Below are positions 12,800 through 19,425 of a stretch of DNA of 19,425 nt, piece after piece. Below the pieces are notes generated by a model. That model did no database searches. It had not been told where the DNA came from and worked only from the letters and a program-made list of their open reading frames with translations. Source of the stretch: Sutterella parvirubra YIT 11816 (GTDB taxonomy: Bacteria > Pseudomonadota > Gammaproteobacteria > Burkholderiales > Burkholderiaceae_F). Each line of letters begins with the position of its first letter. Within the stretch, counting starts at the first letter, position 1. A program made the position numbers and the translations under genes. Where the stretch lies: NCBI RefSeq assembly GCF_000250875.1, contig NZ_JH604928.1:1-19425 (forward strand). Reading direction: 5' to 3'.

Positions 12800-14677
12800 T
12801 CACGCCCGCATCAGCCGTCCGATCACGTGCTCCGCGACGGCTTCGGCGCCGGCCAAAAGGTTCGCGTCGACTTCGAGGTGCGCGGCCGCGCGGTAGATGG
12901 GTTCGCGTTCGGCGTAGAGCTTCTCGACGCCCTTGGCTTCCGAGAGCGGTCGGCCCTCGGTCGGGAGGCGCGAGAGGTCCCGCTGCAGCCACACCACCGT
13001 CCCGCTCTCCCGCATCGCGCGGCGGTTCGCTTCGCGGAGCACCGTGCCGCCGCCCGTCGCGATGACGGTCCCGCGCCCGCGGGAGGCGGTCATCGCGGCC
13101 TCGGCTTCGATCTCTCGGAATCCCGCTTCGCCGCGCGTCCTGAAGATCTCGGGGATCGGCATCCCGGCGACCCGCTCGATCTCAGCGTCGAGGTCGACGA
13201 AGGGACGGCCCAACGCCTCGCCCAAAAGGCCGCCCACGGTGGTCTTGCCGACGCCGGGCATGCCTACGAGCCAGAGGTTTTCTTCGCCCAGACGGATCGC
13301 CGCTTCGATCGCCGCGCAGCGCTTGGCGTCGTACGCGGAGCATCCCCAGAGTGCACTCGCCACCGCCGCCTGCACGACGAGCATCCTGAGGCCGTTCACC
13401 GTCCGGATCCCGCGCTTCTCGGCGTCGGCCAGAAGCTTCGTCTTGGGCGGGTTGTAGATCAGATCCAAAACGGCCTCCAACTTCGGGAAGACCGACAAGT
13501 CCTCGACGGGGCTCGCGTCGACGTTCGGGTACATCCCGACGGGCGTCGCGTTGACGAGGAGCGCCGCGTCGGCGTGGCGCGCGAGGTTTCCGTAGTGGTC
13601 TTCACCCCTTCGGGAGACGACCACCACCCGCTTCGCGCCCATGCGTTTGAGCACCGCCACGACCGTCCTCGACGCCCCGCCCGAACCCAGCACCACGCAG
13701 GTCTTGCCTGCGGGGTCGACGCCGCTCTCTTCCACCATCGCCGTGAAGCCCGCGTCGTCCGTGTTGTCGCCATGGAGCGTCCCGTCGGGACGGCGTACGA
13801 GCGTGTTCACCGAGCCGATCGCCTTCGCGCGCGGCGAGAGCGTCGCGCAGTGCGCCATCACCGCCACCTTGTAGGGAATGGTGACGTTGAGACCGTCGAA
13901 CGGCGTTTCCTTGAGGAACTTTTCAAGATCCTCTTCGTTCGGGACCTCGTGGAGGTCGTAGTCGTAGTCGCCCAAAGCCGCGTGAATGGCCGGGGAGTAC
14001 GAGTACCCGAGCTTGCGACCGAGAAGCCCGCAGCGCGGACGCGAGGGAGCGCTCTGTTCGGCGGCCTGTCCAGTGGTCATTTCAGCCGCCATCTCAGCAA
14101 CCTTCTCCATCTCGGGGATCCGCACGCCCTGAGCGGTGAGATCTGAAAGCATCGCGGGCGCCCAGGCCGACCCCTCCGTGACGGAGATCGTCATGCGACG
14201 CGCCGCGCCGTCCCAGGTCATCGCGGCCGGCACGCACTCGTGCACCGCGAGGATCGTCGTGACGGTCGTGAGCATCGCCGCGTCGGGGAGTTCGAGCGTC
14301 AGCGTCGTCGGGAGAGCGGACTGAGCGGCCTGATCCGCCCGATCAGCCTCCTCGTGACGGACATCAAGCCCCTCCATCCGTCGGGCAGCCGCCGTCATCA
14401 CGCGCCAGAGGGCAAGAGCCGCCGGGGCGAGGTCGCCCGCCATTTCCGAGATGCGCGCGTAGAGCGCCGCCTCACGGGCGGCGTCGTAGACGGGAAGGCC
14501 CGCCCGGCGCTTCGCCGCGCCGATCGCGGCCACGGCTTCGAAGCGCCCGCGCATGGCGTCAAGGATCGCCCGGTCGGCGGCGTCGATGCGGACGCGCTCG
14601 CGGCGGATCACCTTCGCGGCGTGCGCCGCGGGATCTCGGATTTCATCATGGGAAACAGAGATGACGGTCTGGTCCAT
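12800..14677 (-). CDS. Chorismate mutase-AroE-AroK triple fusion
   Basis: One 625-residue protein appears to carry three shikimate/Phe-Tyr activities. Residues about 22-105 are an AroQ-class chorismate mutase; Arg28, Arg45, Lys56, Asp65, Arg68 and Glu69 match E. coli PheA Arg11, Arg28, Lys39, Asp48, Arg51 and Glu52, with Glu102 at the Gln88 place. Residues 124-188 look ACT-like (beta-alpha-beta pattern). Residues 216-460 are shikimate dehydrogenase: SYS, NVTIPYK with Lys270, GDNTD with Asp307, NADP loop GSGGASR (331-337), NGLRMLVVQAA. Residues 467-625 are shikimate kinase: Walker A GMPGVGKTT (472-480), FVDLD, FRTRGEAGFREIE, ATGGGTVL and lid Arg576. All catalytic residues I could place are present. 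GAGAGA precedes the ATG. It lies 83 bp after aroC. Possible feedback by Phe/Tyr through the ACT-like part is inference. Confidence 0.93.
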   Translation of the reverse strand: MDQTVISVSHDEIRDPAAHAAKVIRRERVRIDAADRAILDAMRGRFEAVAAIGAAKRRAGLPVYDAAREAALYARISEMAGDLAPAALALWRVMTAAARRMEGLDVRHEEADRADQAAQSALPTTLTLELPDAAMLTTVTTILAVHECVPAAMTWDGAARRMTISVTEGSAWAPAMLSDLTAQGVRIPEMEKVAEMAAEMTTGQAAEQSAPSRPRCGLLGRKLGYSYSPAIHAALGDYDYDLHEVPNEEDLEKFLKETPFDGLNVTIPYKVAVMAHCATLSPRAKAIGSVNTLVRRPDGTLHGDNTDDAGFTAMVEESGVDPAGKTCVVLGSGGASRTVVAVLKRMGAKRVVVVSRRGEDHYGNLARHADAALLVNATPVGMYPNVDASPVEDLSVFPKLEAVLDLIYNPPKTKLLADAEKRGIRTVNGLRMLVVQAAVASALWGCSAYDAKRCAAIEAAIRLGEENLWLVGMPGVGKTTVGGLLGEALGRPFVDLDAEIERVAGMPIPEIFRTRGEAGFREIEAEAAMTASRGRGTVIATGGGTVLREANRRAMRESGTVVWLQRDLSRLPTEGRPLSEAKGVEKLYAEREPIYRAAAHLEVDANLLAGAEAVAEHVIGRLMRA

Positions 14678-14760
14678 GGCGTTCTCTCTTCTCTTGTGCT
14701 GTGGTCTTGGTTGGGTTTGGTCGTGCAGGCCGCGGTGGCCGGGTTCAAAAGGCTTTGGCT

Positions 14761-15891
14761 TCAGCCCTCCGGCACCCGGGGCAAGTCCCGCCGCGGGGTG
14801 TCGGGAAGGACCGCCGGAGCGTCGAGCAGTGCGTCCAACACCGTCAGCGCCGTCACGGCCTCCAGCACCGGCACCGCGCGGATCACGATCGACGGGTCGT
14901 GGCGGCCGCGGATGCGGAGTTCCGCCTCACCGCCCTCCGCCAACGACACCGTCCGCTGCGGCTGCCCGATCGAGGGCGTGGGCTTCAACGCACACGTGAA
15001 GATCAACGGCAACCCCGTCGTCATCCCGCCCACGACGCCGCCCGCGCGGTTCGCGGCGGCCGTGACCGCCCCGGCCTCGTCCCGGCACCAGGGGTCGTTC
15101 ATCTCGGAGCCGCGCATCCTTGCCGCCTCGAACCCCGCGCCGAACTCCACCCCTTTGACGCCGGGAACGCCGAAGACCGTGTACGCGATCCGCCCGTCGA
15201 TCCCGTCGAAGAGCGGACCGCCCAACCCCACGGGGAGCCCCGTCACCATGCATTCGACCGTGCCGCCCACGCTGTCGGCGGCTTTCCTCGCGGCCTCAAC
15301 TTCCGCCGCCATCCGCTCGGCCGCTTCGTCCGAGAGCGCCGCGACGGGACGCGTGAGACGGGCGGCCAAAACCGCATCGTCCTCCCCCATCGGGTTCATC
15401 GGGCGGTCTTCCGCCGCGCCGATCGAGCGCACGTGCGCCGCCACGAGGATCCCGCGGCGCGCGAGGATCTGCATCGCGATCCCGCCCGCGACGCAGAGCG
15501 GCGCGGTGAGGCGCGCGGAGAAGACACCGCCTCCGCGGACGTCCTGCCAGCCGCCGTATCGGACGTGCGCGGGCCAGTCGGCGTGCGACGGCCGGGGCTT
15601 TTCCGCCGACTCCCGGTAGTCGCGGCTCTTGGCGTCACCGTTTCGGATCACGGCCGTCAGGGGCGCGCCGCAGGTGACGCCATCAAGGAGCCCGCAGAGG
15701 ATCTCGGGCTCGTCCGCCTCTCGGCGCTGCGTCGCCAACTTTCCGCCCGGCGCGCGGCGCGCGAGTAAGCGGGCGAGCTCCGCCGCGTCGACGGCTTCCC
15801 CGGCGGGAAGCCCGTCGATCGTGACGCCCACCGCGGCGGCGTGGCTCTGGCCGAAGACGGAGACGTGAAGGTTGCGTCCGATGGTCGACAT
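14761..15891 (-). CDS. aroC: Chorismate synthase
   Basis: AroC converts EPSP to chorismate with reduced FMN, the last common step. The 376-residue protein has the N-terminal GRNLHVSVFGQSHA (His17), the RPSHADWPAHVRYGG block (His103), DVRGGGVFSARLTAP, NRAGGVVGGMTTG and the C-terminal GRHDPSIVIRAVPVLEA. The RPSHAD...FSARLTAP form differs from the common proteobacterial RPGHAD...SSARET and is closer to what I recall in clostridia and relatives. The start at 15891 (MSTIGRNL) follows AAGGAA at 9 nt; a longer open frame to 16023 overlaps the end of aroA and adds non-homologous residues. The gap to aroA is 118 bp. Confidence 0.96.
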   Translation of the reverse strand: MSTIGRNLHVSVFGQSHAAAVGVTIDGLPAGEAVDAAELARLLARRAPGGKLATQRREADEPEILCGLLDGVTCGAPLTAVIRNGDAKSRDYRESAEKPRPSHADWPAHVRYGGWQDVRGGGVFSARLTAPLCVAGGIAMQILARRGILVAAHVRSIGAAEDRPMNPMGEDDAVLAARLTRPVAALSDEAAERMAAEVEAARKAADSVGGTVECMVTGLPVGLGGPLFDGIDGRIAYTVFGVPGVKGVEFGAGFEAARMRGSEMNDPWCRDEAGAVTAAANRAGGVVGGMTTGLPLIFTCALKPTPSIGQPQRTVSLAEGGEAELRIRGRHDPSIVIRAVPVLEAVTALTVLDALLDAPAVLPDTPRRDLPRVPEG

Positions 15892-16009
15892 GGTTTCGTA
15901 TTCCTTCTTCTTGGGGTTCAGGGGTTGGATTCGTGGATGCGTGAATTCGGTTCGTTCGGGGGCTGGGCCGGAGTATTCGGGGAGGCTCTTTTGAGGAGAT
16001 CTCCGCTTC

Positions 16010-17434
16010 TCAGAAGACTTCAACCCGTCCGCCCAGCGCGGCGTAGTCCCGGAAGAAGTCCGGGTAGGACTTGCGGGCGGCGCGGGCGCCCTCGATCACG
16101 ACGGGGCCCGAGGCGACGGTCGCCGCCACGGCGGCCGCCATGACGATGCGGTGGTCGTTCGCGCCCGAGACCGTGCCGCCCGTGAGGGGCCTGCCCGCAC
16201 GTCCCGCAACGGTGAGCGTGGTTTCGCCCTCCGTCACCTCGACGCCGAGCGATCGCAGCATCGCCGCGGTCGTCGCGAGCCGGTCGCTCTCCTTGATGCG
16301 CAGGCGCCCGGCGTTGACGAAGGTCGTCACGCCTTCCGCGCACGCGGCCGCGACGGAGAGCACGGGGACGAGATCCGGGATCTGGGCGGCGTCGACCGTG
16401 AGGCCGTGGAGGCGCCCGTTCTTGGGCGGCCGCACCGTGACGGCGTCGCCCGCGACCTCCGCGCCCATCCGCGCAAGGATTTCCGCGACGGCGCGGTCGC
16501 CCTGGGCGGAGTCGGGCCTCAAGCCCGTCACCGTGATGCCGGCGAGACCTTCACGGCCCGCTCCGACAGCACCGACCGCACCGGCGACCAACCAGAAGGC
16601 CGCGTTCGACCAGTCGCCCTCGACCGCCGCCCTGCCGGGCGAAACCAATAGGCCCGAGGCGTCCGCCCCGCGGACGACGTACTTCCGTTCGTCACGGCTC
16701 ACTTCGACCTCCGCCCCGAAGGCGCGGAGCACCTCCTCCGTCATGCGGATGTAGGGCGCGGACTCGACCGTTCCCGTGAGTTCCAGCGTGCTCACCGCGT
16801 CACAACCAACCGATTCGCCCGCTTCGACCAATTCGCAGGATTGAAGCGAGAGCGCATAGAGGAGCCCGCCCACGAACTGGCTCGAAACGTTCCCGGCGAT
16901 CGCGTAGTCGCCGACCCCGATCCGGCCCGCGACGTGAAGCGGGAAGACGCCTTCTTCCGAGAGCGAGACGCCTGCGGCGCGGAGGACGTCGGAAAGCGGC
17001 GACAAGGGGCGCTCGGCCAAGCGGCCCGCGCCGGTGACCGCGGCCTTCCGCCCCAGGGCCGCGACGATCGGGAGGATGAAGCGCTCGGTCGTGCCGGACT
17101 CCCCGCAGTCGAGCGTCACCTCATCGAGGTCTTCGGGGCGAAGGCCCTTCTCTGCGAGGCACAACCCGATCGGCCGGACGAGAAACGCCTCTCCCAAGTC
17201 CTCAATCTCCGCCCCCAGCGCGCGCATCACCCGCACCGTCGCGAGAATGTCGGCGGAACGCGTGCGGCAGCGGATCCTTGTGGGGACGTCGGCCAAGGCC
17301 GCCGCCATCAGGAGCCTGTGCGCGTAAGACTTGGCGTCGACCGCGGGGATCGTGCCGGTGAGCGCCGCCGGGTGAAGGCGGACGCACTCCGGCGTCATGG
17401 TCGTTTCAGGGAGGTTCGGGGATTCGGAATGCAT
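16010..17434 (-). CDS. aroA: 3-phosphoshikimate 1-carboxyvinyltransferase
   Basis: EPSP synthase transfers enolpyruvyl from PEP to shikimate 3-phosphate. The 474-residue protein shows AKSYAHR (Lys35, Ser36, Arg40 of the family KSxxHR), CGESGTTERF (110-119), GRLAERPLSPL, AGNVSSQFVGGLL, VEGDWSNAAFW, IPDL (Asp354), RIKESDR (Lys381, Glu382) and GANDHRI. The canonical proteobacterial NAGTAMR motif is replaced by ESGTTER, a form I associate with clostridial-type enzymes; glyphosate sensitivity cannot be judged. Start at 17434 (MHSESPNL) has GAGAAG close upstream; Met13 (17398), nearer the usual start, lacks a Shine-Dalgarno. It begins 41 bp after aroB, so translation is probably coupled in one transcript. 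Confidence 0.95.
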   Translation of the reverse strand: MHSESPNLPETTMTPECVRLHPAALTGTIPAVDAKSYAHRLLMAAALADVPTRIRCRTRSADILATVRVMRALGAEIEDLGEAFLVRPIGLCLAEKGLRPEDLDEVTLDCGESGTTERFILPIVAALGRKAAVTGAGRLAERPLSPLSDVLRAAGVSLSEEGVFPLHVAGRIGVGDYAIAGNVSSQFVGGLLYALSLQSCELVEAGESVGCDAVSTLELTGTVESAPYIRMTEEVLRAFGAEVEVSRDERKYVVRGADASGLLVSPGRAAVEGDWSNAAFWLVAGAVGAVGAGREGLAGITVTGLRPDSAQGDRAVAEILARMGAEVAGDAVTVRPPKNGRLHGLTVDAAQIPDLVPVLSVAAACAEGVTTFVNAGRLRIKESDRLATTAAMLRSLGVEVTEGETTLTVAGRAGRPLTGGTVSGANDHRIVMAAAVAATVASGPVVIEGARAARKSYPDFFRDYAALGGRVEVF

Positions 17435-17475
17435 GGGTTCTTCTCGGATTCGTCGGGTTGGTTCGTGAATGGGGA

Positions 17476-18579
17476 TCAGCAACTCTGCGGCGCGTCGGTC
17501 GGGATCCCGATCTCGAGGAGTTTTCGGAAGTCCCCGAAGCGGGTCGATTCGAGCCGGCAGTCGCCCCAGCCGCAGGGGAGCACCAAGGTGACGGATCCGC
17601 CCGTCGACTTCTTGTCGGCGCGTGCAGCTTCGAGGAGCGCGTCCGGACCCCAGGGGCACTCGGCGGAAAGCCCGAACCGGTCGAGCAGTCGAAGAAGCCG
17701 CGAGAGCACCTCGGGCTTCGCCCTCCCCGTTCTCACCATCGCGCGCGTCAGCACCGCCAAACCGACACCGACAGCGCGCCCGTGGGGGACGCCGTAGCCC
17801 GTGACGCGCTCAACCGCGTGACCCACGGTGTGCCCGAGGTTGAGAAGCGCCCGGGTGCTCCCCTCGCGCTCGTCCGCGGCGACGACGTCGCGCTTCACCT
17901 CGACGCAGCGGGCGATCAGCGCCGTGAGCGCATCGGGGTACTCCGACGAGTCTTCTTCGGGCAGGTCTTCGAGCATCTCCGCGACGCCTCGGTCCAGCAT
18001 CCCGTACTTCACGATCTCGGCCCAGCCGTTCGCGTACTCGTCCTCGGGGAGCGTCTCGAGAACGTCCGGGTCGCAGACGACGGCGACCGGCTGCGAGAAG
18101 ACCCCCATCAGGTTCTTCCCCGCGGGGAGGTTCACCGCGGTCTTGCCGCCCACGCTCGAGTCGACCATCGCGAGAAGCGACGTCGGGACCTGGAGGCACG
18201 CGACCCCGCGGCACCAGAGCGCGGCGGCGAGACCCGCGAGGTCTCCGGTGACGCCGCCCCCGAGCGCGACCACCAGATCGCGCCGGGAGAGGCGCAGTTC
18301 CGCCGCGCGGTGGATGAGCGCCATGAGCATGTCCGGGGACTTGCTCTGCTCGCCCGCCGGGAAGGTCCAGTCGTGCACCTCGAAGCCCGCACCCTCCAAG
18401 GACCACCGGACCGGCAGCCCCCAGAGCGGCGCGACGTTCCCGTCCGAGACCACGAGCGCCCGGCGGCCCGTCACGCACGCGGCCGCCGTCGCGCCCACGC
18501 GGTGGATGAGGCCGCGGCCGATCGAGACCGCGTAGGGTTCGCCCGTCGGGACGTGGATCTCGTAGGTTTGGTCGTTCAT
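17476..18579 (-). CDS. aroB: 3-dehydroquinate synthase
   Basis: AroB closes DAHP to 3-dehydroquinate using NAD and a divalent metal, step two of the pathway. The 367 residues are of normal length: NAD-binding LGGGVTGDLAG (106-116), PTSLLAMVDSSVGGKTAVN (132-150), and metal ligands Glu188 (GWAEIVKYG), His250 (LNLGHTVGHA) and His266 (YGVPHGRAV). The ATG at 18579 is set by AAGGAG 6 nt upstream; a longer frame to 18672 would overlap the DAHP synthase end. It starts 22 bp after that gene's stop. The Cys/Trp-containing C-terminus (LPCGWGDCRLEST) looks like ordinary variation. Confidence 0.97.
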   Translation of the reverse strand: MNDQTYEIHVPTGEPYAVSIGRGLIHRVGATAAACVTGRRALVVSDGNVAPLWGLPVRWSLEGAGFEVHDWTFPAGEQSKSPDMLMALIHRAAELRLSRRDLVVALGGGVTGDLAGLAAALWCRGVACLQVPTSLLAMVDSSVGGKTAVNLPAGKNLMGVFSQPVAVVCDPDVLETLPEDEYANGWAEIVKYGMLDRGVAEMLEDLPEEDSSEYPDALTALIARCVEVKRDVVAADEREGSTRALLNLGHTVGHAVERVTGYGVPHGRAVGVGLAVLTRAMVRTGRAKPEVLSRLLRLLDRFGLSAECPWGPDALLEAARADKKSTGGSVTLVLPCGWGDCRLESTRFGDFRKLLEIGIPTDAPQSC

Positions 18580-18601
18580 CCTCGGCTCCTTCGTGAGGTC
18601 C

Positions 18602-19425
18602 TCAGGACGCCGCACACGTGCGGCAGGCCGAACGGTCGCAGGCGGCCTCGGTGAGCGGCGCATCGTGCGCACCGACCGAGCTCACCGCACCCCGCACGGC
18701 GCGCACGAGCGCCGCCGTTTCGGCGAATTCTTCCGGAGTGAGCGACTGCGCGCCGTCGCAAAGAGCGGCCGCGGGGTTGTTGTGGACTTCGATCAGGAGC
18801 CCGTCCGCGCCGCAGGCCGCGGCCGCAGCCGCCATGGGCTTCACGTAGCGGGCGACGCCCGTCGCGTGGCTGGGGTCGACGATCACCGGCAGGTGCGTCT
18901 TTTCATGGAGCACCGAGACGGCGGAGAGGTCGAGCGTGTTGCGGGTGGCGGTCTCGAACGTGCGGATGCCGCGCTCGCAGAGCATGACCTGGGTGTTCCC
19001 CGAGCTCATGACGTATTCGGCCGCCATGAGGAGTTCCTTGATCGTGTTGGCGAGCCCCCGCTTGATGAGGATGGGCTTCTCCAGTTTGCCGAGTTCGCGG
19101 AGCATCTCGAAGTTCTGCATGCTCCGCGCGCCCACCTGAATCACGTCCACCTCTTCGAAGAGCGGGAGGTGGTTGATGTTCATGATCTCGGTGACGATCG
19201 GAAGACCGGTCTCTCGCTTGGCTTCGAGAAGGAGCTCGATCCCGTCCGCGCGCAGGCCCTGGAAGTCGTAGGGCGAGGTGCGCGGCTTGAAGGCGCCGCC
19301 CCGGAGCATCCCGGCGCCGGCGGCCTTCACCGCCCGCGCGACCTCGAGAATCTGGTCGCGCGACTCGACCGAGCACGGGCCCGCGATCATGGCGAAGTGG
19401 CCGCCCCCGACCTTCGCGCCCGCGA
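18602..19425 (-). CDS. DAHP synthase, type I-beta (N-terminus off window)
   Basis: First enzyme of the shikimate pathway: PEP plus erythrose 4-phosphate to DAHP. The visible 274 residues hold the catalytic barrel of the KDO8P-synthase-related I-beta class found in Firmicutes and Thermotoga: [89 protein letters not shown]. This is not the AroG/F/H I-alpha class of E. coli. The frame stays open past 19425 ([12 protein letters not shown] precedes the first visible Met), so the usual N-terminal ferredoxin-like or other regulatory part lies outside. The C-terminal tail after SLTPEEF is extended and ends [12 protein letters not shown]. It heads the visible aro cluster; the promoter must lie further upstream. 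Confidence 0.95.
   Translation of the reverse strand, partial: AGAKVGGGHFAMIAGPCSVESRDQILEVARAVKAAGAGMLRGGAFKPRTSPYDFQGLRADGIELLLEAKRETGLPIVTEIMNINHLPLFEEVDVIQVGARSMQNFEMLRELGKLEKPILIKRGLANTIKELLMAAEYVMSSGNTQVMLCERGIRTFETATRNTLDLSAVSVLHEKTHLPVIVDPSHATGVARYVKPMAAAAAACGADGLLIEVHNNPAAALCDGAQSLTPEEFAETAALVRAVRGAVSSVGAHDAPLTEAACDRSACRTCAAS

Noticed and set aside
12632..14146. 504-residue plus-strand open frame opposite the triple fusion
   Set aside because: Antisense shadow of a conserved multi-enzyme gene, Arg/His-rich and without motifs.
14240..15619. 459-residue plus-strand open frame opposite aroC and the fusion gene
   Set aside because: Crosses a gene boundary on the opposite strand and shows no protein family features.
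1..19425. CRISPR arrays, tRNA or rRNA genes
   Set aside because: No regularly spaced direct repeats, tRNA cloverleaf with a proper T-arm, or rRNA-like blocks were found; the GGTTCGAACC near 12025 belongs to an inverted repeat, not a tRNA.

Overview
The window is GC-rich DNA from a Gram-negative bacterium. It carries an HlyD/EmrA-type adaptor gene, a YbaL-type antiporter, an enteric-like TrpB and a classical trp attenuator. The host is probably a proteobacterium, perhaps a gut Burkholderiales such as a Sutterellaceae member; that placement is inference from gene content and composition, not a database match.

Left part (1-4734), all genes on the minus strand: a truncated HlyD/EmrA-type adaptor gene that runs into about 57 bp of AT-rich foreign-looking sequence at the edge; a MarR-family regulator; a purine phosphoribosyltransferase; and a YbaL/Kef-type CPA2 antiporter with a degenerate nucleotide-binding loop and a long Ala/Pro/Glu tail. 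A 12-bp near-palindrome, TTTGYCGRCTAA, occurs three times around the marR and hlyD starts and is a good candidate for the MarR operator.

Middle part (4735-9686), plus strand: after a non-coding stretch comes a compact tryptophan unit. It has a promoter, a 23-codon leader peptide with three consecutive Trp codons, mutually exclusive hairpins ending in a Rho-independent attenuator, then trpB and trpA. TrpB looks intact. TrpA has lost both universally conserved catalytic acids (the equivalents of Glu49 and Asp60) but keeps residues that contact TrpB. The unit therefore looks like a tryptophan-regulated indole-salvage operon with a pseudo-enzyme alpha subunit, parallel to trpRBA of genital Chlamydia trachomatis. 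A divergent GT2-like gene follows, with its own terminator.

Right part (9751-19425), minus strand: a Cys-rich Dps protein, a probable small structured RNA with its own promoter and terminator, a DUF805 membrane protein preceded by a nested inverted repeat, and a tight shikimate cluster. In transcription order the cluster is DAHP synthase (type I-beta, N-terminus off the edge), aroB, aroA, aroC, a 625-residue chorismate mutase / shikimate dehydrogenase / shikimate kinase fusion, and a type II dehydroquinase. These six genes cover all seven steps to chorismate plus the first step toward Phe/Tyr. Together with the salvage-type trp unit, this suggests chorismate is committed to Phe/Tyr (and other chorismate products) while Trp is made from imported indole; this last point is inference and depends on trpEGDCF being absent elsewhere.
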